DNA of 6,760 nucleotides from F1-20-MAGs119 sp964556145 (GCA_964556145.1 CAZKVD010000081.1:1-6760); one strand, 5' to 3'; positions 1 to 5,952 are shown, counted from the stretch's first letter. The notes: generated by a model not told the origin, from the letters alone. Program-made: numbers and translations.

Positions 1-355
1 CAAGGCAGTAACCGTGCACCTGGGCGATGATCGGCGTCGCCATGTCCATCATCTCGAACCAACCGGCAAGTACGTGGCGGGCCCATGCACCGTCGGCGGT
101 GCTGATCGGCCACGGCGGCGTCTCGGTCTTGTCCTGGGCCAGGTCGTAGCCGGCGGAAAAGCTCTTCCCTGCTCCGCGGACAATGACGACACGCACATCC
201 GGGTCGGCGTCGGCCTGGCGAAGCAGTTCGAAGAGCCGTGAACGCAGACCGTGCGACAGCGCGTTTCGCTTGTCGGGACGATTCAAGGTGAGACGACGCA
301 CGTGCGGCGACGGATCATCGGCCAACACCGTGTCCGCTGCCCGCGAGTCGCTCAC
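1..355 (-). CDS. Enoyl-CoA hydratase/isomerase (crotonase family), C-terminus cut by window edge
   Basis: The visible 118 residues are the N-terminal part of a crotonase-fold protein, a family that typically adds water across, or shifts, the double bond of a 2-enoyl-CoA in the cytoplasm. Recognisable elements are an LTLNRPDKRNALS strand/turn (residues 22-34), the oxyanion-hole segment SFSAGYDL (65-72), and a second conserved stretch ending in AQVHGYCL (111-118), which in the family runs into a GGG oxyanion-hole turn just beyond the window. The catalytic glutamates lie in the missing part, so hydratase and isomerase cannot be told apart. The start is GTG at 355-353. It overlaps the TGA stop of the upstream acyl-CoA ligase as GTGA, which points to translational coupling and fixes the start. 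It is the third gene of the bioY-ligase-hydratase tandem. The family call is firm; the substrate is unknown. Confidence 0.92.
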   Translation of the reverse strand, partial: MSDSRAADTVLADDPSPHVRRLTLNRPDKRNALSHGLRSRLFELLRQADADPDVRVVIVRGAGKSFSAGYDLAQDKTETPPWPISTADGAWARHVLAGWFEMMDMATPIIAQVHGYCL

Positions 356-1902
356 TTCGATTGCTTTTCCCAGTAGGGGGCGCGCAGCTCGCGCTTGTTG
401 ATCTTGCCCATCGCGGTGCGTCCGACGGTGGTCACGATTTCGACGGTCTTCGGGCACTTGTAGCCCGACAACTGTCCGCGGCAGAGCGCAATGATTTCCT
501 CGGGCGTCGGCGCGTTGTTCATGTCGATCGGCACGACCAACGCCTTGACTGCTTCACCCATGTCGGGGTCGGGAACTCCGATGACGGCAACGTCGGCAAC
601 CAATGGATGTTCGATGATCACCTTTTCGGCCTCGGCCGGATAGATGTTGACACCACCCGAGACGATCATGTCGCTGAAGCGGTCTGTGATGTAGACGAAA
701 CCGTCCTCGTCGACGTACCCGATCTCACCGAGCGTGAACACCCCCGGTCGCAGGTGCGCCTTGGCCGACTTTTCAGGGTCGTTCGGGTACACGACGCCGC
801 GTCCGGTCGAGTCCTCGAAAAACAGACGTCCCTCGGTGTTCGGCGGCAGTTCGTTGTCGTCATCGTCGACGACGATGCACCTGGTGAACGGAGGATTGAC
901 GACCTTGCCGACAGATCCGGGGTGCGTGAGCCAGTCTTGGCTGGTGATCGAGCACACGGTGCCAACCTCGGTTGCGCCATAGGCATCGACGAAAACAGGA
1001 CCGAACCATTCGATCATTCGCTTCTTCACATCGACCGGACACTTGGCGCCGGTGTGCGACAGCATCTTCATCGACGACACGTCGTACTTGGCGCGCACGT
1101 CGGCCGGCAGGTCGAGCATGCGCTTGAAGTGCGTCGGCACCATCACACTGCTGGCCGCCTTGAACTGCTGGATCTTTTCGAGCGTGCGCTCGGGGTCGAA
1201 CTTCTCGATGATCACCACGGGCGTGCCGGTGGCGAGAATGCGAACTCCCGACAACGGGCCCGTGTGGTACATCGGCCCGACGACGAGGTGCACGCCGAGC
1301 GAGGCGAACCTGTTCGTGGCGAGAACCGCGATGTGCTCGGCAATGTTCTTGCCGCCTGCGAACATCGTCGGCGGGAGGTCGACGCCCTTCGGGAAGCCGG
1401 TGGTGCCGCTGGTGTAGAGCATGTTCGGCCTCGGCGGCACGTCGTCGGTGGGCTCGGCGTCACTGGCTGCGGCCAGCAGCCCTTCGAGTGTCTCGACTCC
1501 GGCCGAGGTCACCCCATCGGCTCGCCACACGATGATCGGGATGCGGTTCGGCATCTGCGCCACCGCATCGACCGCGCGCGCCAGGTTTTCGGGGCCGGTG
1601 AACAGCAGTCGCGTACCCGAGTCGTTCAGGATGTACGCGGCTTCGTCTGCGTTCAGGTGGAAGTTCACGGGCACGCTGGACAGCCCCGCGTGCAGAGCGC
1701 CCATGTGTGCAAGCGCGGTTTCGACGCTGTTCTCGGCGTAGACGGCGATTCGCCGGTTCGGGCCGAGATCACGGGCCTTCAGGTCGTTGACGATTCGATT
1801 GATCGTGGCATTCAGTTCCGCCCACGTGAGCGTGGTGAACGAGTCGCGGATTGCGATCTCATTCGGCTTTGCTGCCGCAGCGTCGACGAGTACGACGGCC
1901 AT
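352..1902 (-). CDS. AMP-forming acyl-CoA ligase (FadD-like, ANL superfamily)
   Basis: This 516-residue protein should activate a carboxylic acid to its acyl-CoA through an acyl-adenylate, using ATP and CoA. ANL motifs appear in order: the phosphate loop YTSGTTGFPKG (163-173), the adenine-site motif YGATE (308-312), the A7/A8 block with ITDR (405-408) and SGGVNIYPAEAE (415-426), and the A10 motif GKINKREL (499-506) with the presumed catalytic lysine K500. The usual A7 aspartate is a glutamate here (GEIG, E393). The reading frame is open far upstream, but that extension lies inside bioY in another frame. ATG at 1902 is chosen because it has an AAGGGGG Shine-Dalgarno (1908-1914) 5 bases away and begins a normal N-terminus. 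bioY ends 31 bases upstream, and the enoyl-CoA hydratase start overlaps the stop codon. It has no signal peptide or membrane segment, so it is likely cytosolic. Chain length and acid type cannot be read from the sequence. Confidence 0.95.
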   Translation of the reverse strand: MAVVLVDAAAAKPNEIAIRDSFTTLTWAELNATINRIVNDLKARDLGPNRRIAVYAENSVETALAHMGALHAGLSSVPVNFHLNADEAAYILNDSGTRLLFTGPENLARAVDAVAQMPNRIPIIVWRADGVTSAGVETLEGLLAAASDAEPTDDVPPRPNMLYTSGTTGFPKGVDLPPTMFAGGKNIAEHIAVLATNRFASLGVHLVVGPMYHTGPLSGVRILATGTPVVIIEKFDPERTLEKIQQFKAASSVMVPTHFKRMLDLPADVRAKYDVSSMKMLSHTGAKCPVDVKKRMIEWFGPVFVDAYGATEVGTVCSITSQDWLTHPGSVGKVVNPPFTRCIVVDDDDNELPPNTEGRLFFEDSTGRGVVYPNDPEKSAKAHLRPGVFTLGEIGYVDEDGFVYITDRFSDMIVSGGVNIYPAEAEKVIIEHPLVADVAVIGVPDPDMGEAVKALVVPIDMNNAPTPEEIIALCRGQLSGYKCPKTVEIVTTVGRTAMGKINKRELRAPYWEKQSK

Positions 1903-1907
1903 GTTGT

Positions 1908-1914
1908 CCCCCTT
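1908..1914 (-). promoter_or_regulatory. Ribosome binding site of the acyl-CoA ligase
   Basis: On the minus strand, AAGGGGG lies 5 bases before ATG at 1902. It decides the start of the ligase against the much longer open frame that runs back into bioY. Confidence 0.7.
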
Positions 1915-1933
1915 CGCGCAGTCGGTTGGTCGT

Positions 1934-2548
1934 TTACTTCTTCGAAACCGTGGCCCACACCGCGGGAGCTGCGAGTCCCGCGATGGCCATCTTGATGAGG
2001 TCTCCGACGAGGAACGGGGTGACGCCCATGGTGATTGCATTCGACTCGCCGGTTGCCACTGCAACGCCGAGGTCGTGGGCCAGCCAGAGTGCGCCCATCG
2101 TGTAGATGATGACGGTGCCGAGAGCCATCGCCGACAGTGACGACAACACCTGGCGGTCGTGACGACGCTCGGCGAGGTAGCCGACCACCGCTGCAGCGAC
2201 GATGAAGCCCATGAGGTACCCGAGCGTTGCGCCGGTACCGCTCTGCCAACCGCTCTCGCCACCCGAATAGAACGGCAGACCCACGAGGCCCATCAACCAG
2301 TAGACGAGCTGGCTGGCGGCGCCACGCCCCATACCGAGTGATGTGCCGGCGAGGAGCACCGCAAGGGTCTGGCCGGTGATCGGAACCGGCGTGAAGCCGA
2401 GCGAGATCTTCACCTGTGCGAGAGCTGCGGTGAGCAGCGCAAAGGCGACCACGAGAACCGCACTGCGCACCGCGGCGCGTGTACGGAGGCCGGGAACGAG
2501 ATCGGCGAGGACGACGGGGGCCGTGGGGGTAAGTGCGTCAGCAGTCAT
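1934..2548 (-). CDS. bioY: BioY family biotin transporter, S component of an ECF transporter
   Basis: The 204-residue membrane protein has the hydrophobic segments and motifs of BioY, the substrate-binding subunit for biotin uptake. They are FTPVPITGQT (52-61), GLPFYSGG (90-97), SGTGATLGYLMGF (103-115) and, near the C-terminus, TPFLVGDLIKMAIA (177-190), whose D183 and K186 match the Asp and Lys conserved in BioY and linked to biotin binding. Length is usual for the family. No ATPase (BioM/EcfA) or transmembrane partner (BioN/EcfT) lies in the window, so it is either a solitary BioY or uses a shared energising module encoded elsewhere. ATG at 2548 has no Shine-Dalgarno, but a -10-like TACGAT lies 7 bases upstream, so the message is probably leaderless. 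It is the first gene of a tandem with the acyl-CoA ligase 31 bases downstream. Regulation by a biotin-responsive factor is plausible but no known operator was recognised. Confidence 0.94.
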   Translation of the reverse strand: MTADALTPTAPVVLADLVPGLRTRAAVRSAVLVVAFALLTAALAQVKISLGFTPVPITGQTLAVLLAGTSLGMGRGAASQLVYWLMGLVGLPFYSGGESGWQSGTGATLGYLMGFIVAAAVVGYLAERRHDRQVLSSLSAMALGTVIIYTMGALWLAHDLGVAVATGESNAITMGVTPFLVGDLIKMAIAGLAAPAVWATVSKK

Positions 2549-2555
2549 TCGGCGA

Positions 2556-2583
2556 ATCGTAGTGAGCCAGCGACCGATGTCAC
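2556..2583 (-). promoter_or_regulatory. Candidate promoter of the bioY-ligase-hydratase tandem (leaderless)
   Basis: On the minus strand a -35 element GTGACA (2583-2578, five of six to TTGACA) and a -10 element TACGAT (2561-2556, four of six to TATAAT and a TAnnnT match) are separated by 16 bases. Seven bases follow before the bioY ATG, which places the expected transcription start on or next to the A of ATG. Leaderless transcripts of this form are common in Actinomycetota. The elements are seen directly; use as a promoter is inferred. Confidence 0.6.
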
Positions 2584-2596
2584 GAACCCCACGGTC

Positions 2597-2611
2597 GAAT
2601 CCCGGAATCCC
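2597..2611. repeat. Short tandem repeat GAATCCC x2, period 8
   Basis: GAATCCC occurs at 2597-2603 and again at 2605-2611, and a related ATTCCCC follows at 2624-2630. They lie inside the 127-base region between bioY and the acyl-CoA dehydrogenase, just upstream of both promoters. They could be half-sites for a regulator, or chance in GC-rich DNA. Confidence 0.3.
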
Positions 2612-2627
2612 CGAGAGCGGATAATTC

Positions 2628-2652
2628 CCCGCCGAAGAGGTACTTCGGGGGG
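2628..2652. promoter_or_regulatory. Inverted repeat, candidate operator between bioY and the acyl-CoA dehydrogenase
   Basis: CCGAAG (2632-2637) and CTTCGG (2643-2648) are perfect inverted copies around the 5-base centre AGGTA. After one mismatched pair, CCC (2628-2630) and GGG (2650-2652) extend the symmetry. The repeat covers the place where the -35 of the dehydrogenase promoter should be and lies about 45 bases upstream of the bioY -35. Dyads of this size and position are typical of TetR- or GntR-type repressor sites controlling fatty-acid genes, but no regulator gene is in the window. A transcript hairpin is the alternative; with no T run after it and no gene ending nearby, a terminator is less likely. 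Confidence 0.45.
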
Positions 2653-2661
2653 CGACCCCAC

Positions 2662-2667
2662 TACCTT
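2662..2667 (+). promoter_or_regulatory. Candidate -10 element of the acyl-CoA dehydrogenase (leaderless)
   Basis: TACCTT fits TAnnnT and ends 8 bases before the GTG start, the same geometry as at bioY on the other strand. No convincing -35 is found at 16-18 bases upstream, where the inverted repeat lies instead. No Shine-Dalgarno precedes the GTG, which supports a leaderless start. Confidence 0.45.
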
Positions 2668-2675
2668 TTCATTCC

Positions 2676-3965
2676 GTGAGCGCTCTTCCCGATATCGACC
2701 AGTTCCGCAAAGAAGCACGCGTGTGGCTCGAACAGAATGCCGAGCCACTGCCCGAGATCAATGAAGCGGAGGAAGAAGACCAAGAGGTCATTTGGGGCGA
2801 AGGCTCCGACAACGTCGCGATCTTCCACAACTTCACCGACGAAGAGGAACTCGCCCGACTGAACGCCGTCAAGGCATGGCAGGCAAAGAAGTTCGACGCC
2901 GGCTACGCAATGATCAACTGGCCCGAGGAACTCGGCGGCCGCGGCCTGCCCGCTTCCTACGTTCGCGCATACATGGCCGAAGAGCGCAAGTTCAAGACTC
3001 CGTCGGCAGGCGAACTTCCCCCGACGTCGATGGGCCTCATCGCTCCCACCGTGGCCGCATTCGGCACGCAAGAGCAAAAGGACAAGTGGTGTCAGCCACT
3101 CATGCGTATGGACATCTGCGGATGCCAGTTGTTCTCCGAACCGAGCGCCGGATCCGACCTCGCATCGCTCACCACCCGCGCCACCAAAGACGGTGACGAG
3201 TGGGTGCTGAACGGCCAGAAGGTGTGGACCTCGGGTGCACGCTTCTCCGAGTGGGGCCTTGCCATCACGCGCAGCGACTTCGATGTGCCCAAGCACAAGG
3301 GCCTCACGGCCTTCATGGTGCCCTTCGACTGGAAGGGCGTCGAAGTGCGCCCGATCAAGCAGATGTCGGGTGGCGCCAACTTCAACGAGGTATTCCTCAC
3401 CGACGCGCGCATCCCCGATGAGTTCCGCCTCGGACCAGTCGGCGAGGGCTGGCGCGTTGCGCTCACTTGCCTCGGGTTCGAGCGCGATCACTCGAGCAGT
3501 TCGTCGAGCAGCCACACCGGTGGAACCTTCAAGCAGGTCGTCGCCGCGGCTCGTTGGGCGGGCGTCATTGACGACCCGATCATCCGCCAGGAAATCGTGA
3601 AGCTCTACGCAATGCTGCGCACGGCCCAGTACACAAACCGCCGCGTTGCCGCGGGCATGCGTGCGGGCCAGACTCCCGGACCCGAGGGTTCACTCGGCAA
3701 GTTGATGTGGACTGCCGGCATGACAAAAACCGGAGACGTCATCGCCCAGATCCTCGGCGCCAAGGTCGTTGTCGACAACGGCGAATGGGGCACCTACGCG
3801 TGGAGTGAGCACATCCTCGGCGCGCCTGGCTACCGCATCGCGGGCGGCAGTGACGAGATTCAGCGCAACATCATTGGCGAGCGAGTGCTCGGCCTTCCGG
3901 CCGAACCCCGCGTCGACAAGGATCTTCCCTTTTCCGACGCACAGCGCGCTGCCCGCAAGGGTTAG
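2676..3965 (+). CDS. Acyl-CoA dehydrogenase (FadE-like flavoprotein)
   Basis: The 429-residue protein should oxidise an acyl-CoA to the 2-enoyl-CoA, with FAD reduced and electrons passed on, probably to electron-transfer flavoprotein. It shows an N-terminal helical region including NWPEELGGRGLP (81-92), the flavin/substrate segment CQLFSEPSAGSDLASL (150-165), KVWTSGA (182-188), and the C-terminal signature GGSDEIQRNIIGERVLGLP (390-408). In medium-chain enzymes the base is the Glu of YEGT; the aligned residue here is G390. A Glu in GFERDH (E269) sits where isovaleryl- and long-chain-type enzymes carry their base and is the likely substitute. Directly after it is a run of seven serines (273-279), which is odd. 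The GTG start is preceded by a -10-like TACCTT and no Shine-Dalgarno, so it may be leaderless. The gene diverges from bioY-ligase-hydratase and likely supplies the desaturation step for the same route. Substrate is not predictable. Confidence 0.95.
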   Translation: MSALPDIDQFRKEARVWLEQNAEPLPEINEAEEEDQEVIWGEGSDNVAIFHNFTDEEELARLNAVKAWQAKKFDAGYAMINWPEELGGRGLPASYVRAYMAEERKFKTPSAGELPPTSMGLIAPTVAAFGTQEQKDKWCQPLMRMDICGCQLFSEPSAGSDLASLTTRATKDGDEWVLNGQKVWTSGARFSEWGLAITRSDFDVPKHKGLTAFMVPFDWKGVEVRPIKQMSGGANFNEVFLTDARIPDEFRLGPVGEGWRVALTCLGFERDHSSSSSSSHTGGTFKQVVAAARWAGVIDDPIIRQEIVKLYAMLRTAQYTNRRVAAGMRAGQTPGPEGSLGKLMWTAGMTKTGDVIAQILGAKVVVDNGEWGTYAWSEHILGAPGYRIAGGSDEIQRNIIGERVLGLPAEPRVDKDLPFSDAQRAARKG

Positions 3966-3996
3966 CGCTCATCTGCGCCGGGCGCGCAAGGGACGG

Positions 3997-4227
3997 TTAT
4001 TCGATTGAACCGATTTGGGTGCCGACCTCGTAGGTCTCACCCTCTTCGCCACTGAGGCGAACGGTTCCGGCAATCGGCGCTTCGATGTCGTTTTCGACCT
4101 TGTCGGTCTCGAGTCGGTACAGCACGTCGCCCGGCTGAACTTCCTGGCCGTCTTCGACCAGCCACTCGACGAGGGTGCCTTCGGTCATCGAGACACCGAG
4201 CTTGGGGATGCTGATGGGGGTTGACAT
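3997..4227 (-). CDS. Free-standing single lipoyl-domain protein
   Basis: This 76-residue protein is almost exactly one biotinyl/lipoyl domain. It begins ISIPKLGVSMTEGTLVEWLV (5-20 plus), continues with DGQEVQPGDVLYRLETDKV, and carries the modified lysine K43 in ETDKVEND. That motif is lipoyl-type; biotin carriers have an (A/M)MKM core. A mirror-image second half, EAPIAGTVRLSG (49-60), completes the fold. In pyruvate, acetoin or branched-chain dehydrogenases this domain is normally the N-terminal arm of E2, about 400 residues with peripheral-subunit-binding and acyltransferase domains, none of which is present. TAA ends the gene cleanly, and the 31 bases to the dehydrogenase stop leave no room for more. 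ATG at 4227 has only a weak AGTAGG upstream. Position downstream of E1 alpha/E1 beta on the same strand suggests it accepts the acyl group from that E1, but the DUF305 gene lies between on the other strand. Alternative: a general lipoyl carrier. Confidence 0.88.
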   Translation of the reverse strand: MSTPISIPKLGVSMTEGTLVEWLVEDGQEVQPGDVLYRLETDKVENDIEAPIAGTVRLSGEEGETYEVGTQIGSIE

Positions 4228-4267
4228 GGCCTACTTTCTACCCGTTTTCGGTGGCAGGCTACGAGTC

Positions 4268-4939
4268 ATGAGCGATTCCCCCGCCCCCCGACCCCACTCC
4301 GATTCCGACGAAGTCGTGCTTCCGTGGTGGATGAACCCGGTCAACATCGTCCTCATGGTCGTTACGGTCGCCGTTCTGGCCGCCGCGGGCGCTTTCGTCT
4401 TCGGCGAATCACGGGGTGGCGAGGCGAGGAATGGCAGCGACATCGGGTTTCTCCAGGACATGCGGATCCACCACGAGCAGGCAGTCAACATGGGCCTCGT
4501 CTACCTCGATGTCTCGGCGCCCGGCATGGGTGAGGGCTCGGCCTCGCGGGGCACCTTGCGCTTGATCGCCCGTGAGATCATCGTCAACCAGTCGAACGAG
4601 TCGGGTCGCATGGTGCAATTGCTACGCATCTTCGACGCGGCCGAAACGAACGAAACCGATCAGGTCATGGGCTGGATGGGTGAGCCCACTCCCCTTGCCC
4701 AGATGCCGGGCTATGCAACCGACGAACAGCTGCGGTCGCTGCAAGAATCGCGCGGCAACGACGCCGACAGGTTGTTTGCCAAGCTGATGATCGCCCACCA
4801 CCAAGGCGGTCTTCACATGGCCGACCACATCGGAATGCACGGCACCAACGATGAAGTCAGGGCAATGGCCGCTTCGATGGCGAAAGCGCAGCGCGGCGAG
4901 ATCTCCGAGATGGAGAAACTCGCCGCCGCTATCGACTGA
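4268..4939 (+). CDS. Membrane-anchored DUF305 protein, His/Met-rich
   Basis: The 223-residue product has a short charged N-terminus, one hydrophobic segment (about 25-46, NIVLMVVTVAVLAAAGAFVF) acting as a signal anchor, and an extracytoplasmic DUF305 domain. Family hallmarks are FLQDMRIHHEQAVNM (61-75), LMIAHHQGGLHMADH (173-187) and QRGEISEME (208-216). DUF305 proteins are ferritin-like helical bundles, and some bind copper through such His/Met residues. Many methionines surround the His pairs, which fits a copper or other metal role, but no function is proven here. Start: the frame is open back to 4175, but that part overlaps the lipoyl gene on the other strand. ATG at 4268 gives a proper signal anchor and is preferred. 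It is divergent from the lipoyl gene by 40 bases and convergent with E1 beta, ending 4 bases from its stop. No clear Shine-Dalgarno or promoter was found. Confidence 0.88.
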   Translation: MSDSPAPRPHSDSDEVVLPWWMNPVNIVLMVVTVAVLAAAGAFVFGESRGGEARNGSDIGFLQDMRIHHEQAVNMGLVYLDVSAPGMGEGSASRGTLRLIAREIIVNQSNESGRMVQLLRIFDAAETNETDQVMGWMGEPTPLAQMPGYATDEQLRSLQESRGNDADRLFAKLMIAHHQGGLHMADHIGMHGTNDEVRAMAASMAKAQRGEISEMEKLAAAID

Positions 4940-4943
4940 CGCC

Positions 4944-5945
4944 CTACTTGTTGGTCTTCTTCACCGCGGCGACGACATCGTCGACCTGCGGGAGGAACGC
5001 AGACTCGAGGTTCTTCGCGTAGGGAATCGGAATGTTCTTTCCACCGACGCGCTGCACCGGGGCAGCAAGACTGCCGAACAGTTCTTCGTGGATTCGGCTC
5101 GACAATTCGGCACCGAAACCACAACGCGTGACGGCTTCGTGCACCACGACTGCGCGCTTGGTCTTGGCGACCGACGCCATGACCGCTGCCTCGTCCCACG
5201 GCACGATCGAACGAAGATCGATGACTTCGACGCTGACGCCCTCGGCAGCAAGTGCCTCGGCAGCCTGCTTGCAGGTGTGGACCTGGCGACCGTAAGTGAT
5301 GATCGAAACGTCCTTGCCCTCGACGACGGTGTTCGCCTTGCCGAGCGGCACGCGATAGTCGCCGGCCGGCACGTCACCTGCGTAAGCGGGGTCCCAGTAC
5401 ATCAACATCGGCTCGACGAAGAGCACGGGGTCGGCATCGAAGATCGAACTGATGAGAAGACCCTTCGCATCGGCGGGATTCGACGGAATGACGACCTTCA
5501 TTCCCGGCGAGTGCACTGCGAAGGCTTCGAGCAACTCCGAGTGCTGCGCACCGAAGCCACGACCCGCGCCTGCGCTGGTACGAATCACCATCGGCACCGT
5601 GGTCTGACCACCGGACATGTAGCGGATCTTGGCTGCGTGGTTCGTGATCTGGTCGAGACACACACCGATGAAGTCCATGATCATGATTTCGGCGACGGGC
5701 TTGTATCCCGCGATCGCCGCACCGACGGCGGCTCCGATGATGGCCTGCTCGGAGATCGGCGTCTTGCGGACGCGAGCCGTGCCGTACTTGGTCGAAAGAC
5801 CCTTGGTGATCTTGTACACGCCGCCCGAAGGCTCTGCGATGTCCTCACCGAGAAGGAACACTTTTTCGTCGAGGCCCATGGCAACGTCCATGGCTTCGTT
5901 GAGGGCCATGCCCATCGGCATGACACGGGGTTCGGTCGTTGTCAT
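4944..5945 (-). CDS. 2-oxo acid/acetoin dehydrogenase E1 component, beta subunit
   Basis: This 333-residue protein is the E1 beta subunit that, with E1 alpha, uses thiamine diphosphate to decarboxylate a 2-oxo acid (or cleave acetoin) and pass the acyl group to a lipoyl arm. Visible features are VFLLGEDIAEPSGGVYK (29-45), TPISEQAIIGAAVG (62-75) whose E66 matches the Glu contacting the cofactor aminopyrimidine in human E1 beta, YMSGGQTTVPMVIR (109-122), AGRGFGAQHSELLEAF (127-142) with the active-site-type H135, and SPGMKVVIPSNPADAKGLL (146-164). A C-terminal transketolase domain follows (about 210-325). Length is typical. ATG at 5945 is supported by GAGGA (5953-5957) 7 bases away, overlapping the E1 alpha stop. 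The gene ends with TAG only 4 bases from the end of the convergent DUF305 gene. Pyruvate, branched-chain 2-oxo acids and acetoin are all possible substrates; sequence alone does not decide. Confidence 0.95.
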   Translation of the reverse strand: MTTTEPRVMPMGMALNEAMDVAMGLDEKVFLLGEDIAEPSGGVYKITKGLSTKYGTARVRKTPISEQAIIGAAVGAAIAGYKPVAEIMIMDFIGVCLDQITNHAAKIRYMSGGQTTVPMVIRTSAGAGRGFGAQHSELLEAFAVHSPGMKVVIPSNPADAKGLLISSIFDADPVLFVEPMLMYWDPAYAGDVPAGDYRVPLGKANTVVEGKDVSIITYGRQVHTCKQAAEALAAEGVSVEVIDLRSIVPWDEAAVMASVAKTKRAVVVHEAVTRCGFGAELSSRIHEELFGSLAAPVQRVGGKNIPIPYAKNLESAFLPQVDDVVAAVKKTNK

Positions 5946-5952
5946 CGCGCAA

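Noticed and set aside
855..885. GTCGTC/GACGAC-rich, partly palindromic stretch
   Set aside because: It codes for the run of four aspartates in the ligase (VVDDDDNEL), so codon repetition explains the symmetry.
361..1995. Long plus-strand open frame (544 codons) opposite the acyl-CoA ligase
   Set aside because: It is the mirror of a gene with all ANL motifs. The translation is Arg/His/Asp-rich with no recognisable domain, as expected from GC-rich codon bias on the reverse strand.
1903..2262. N-terminal extension of the ligase (120 more residues)
   Set aside because: It lies inside bioY in another frame, reads as Ser/Arg/Trp-rich non-protein-like sequence, and the ATG at 1902 has a good Shine-Dalgarno.
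2661..3515. Minus-strand open frame (284 codons) opposite the acyl-CoA dehydrogenase
   Set aside because: Antisense shadow of a clear FadE-like gene; no motifs and no ribosome site, and it overlaps the promoter region.
3975..3985. GCGCC-G-GGCGC inverted repeat between the convergent dehydrogenase and lipoyl genes, considered as a terminator
   Set aside because: The usable stem is only about 4 pairs with a 3-base loop and no T run follows on either strand; too weak to call, though its place between two stops is right.
4221..4249. TTGACA at 4221-4226 as a -35 for the DUF305 gene
   Set aside because: It is the reverse of the lipoyl start codon region, and no TAnnnT lies 16-18 bases downstream; TACTTT at 4232 is too close.
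4175..4267. 31-residue N-terminal extension of the DUF305 protein
   Set aside because: It overlaps the start of the lipoyl gene on the other strand and would put extra residues before a normal signal anchor; ATG at 4268 is better.
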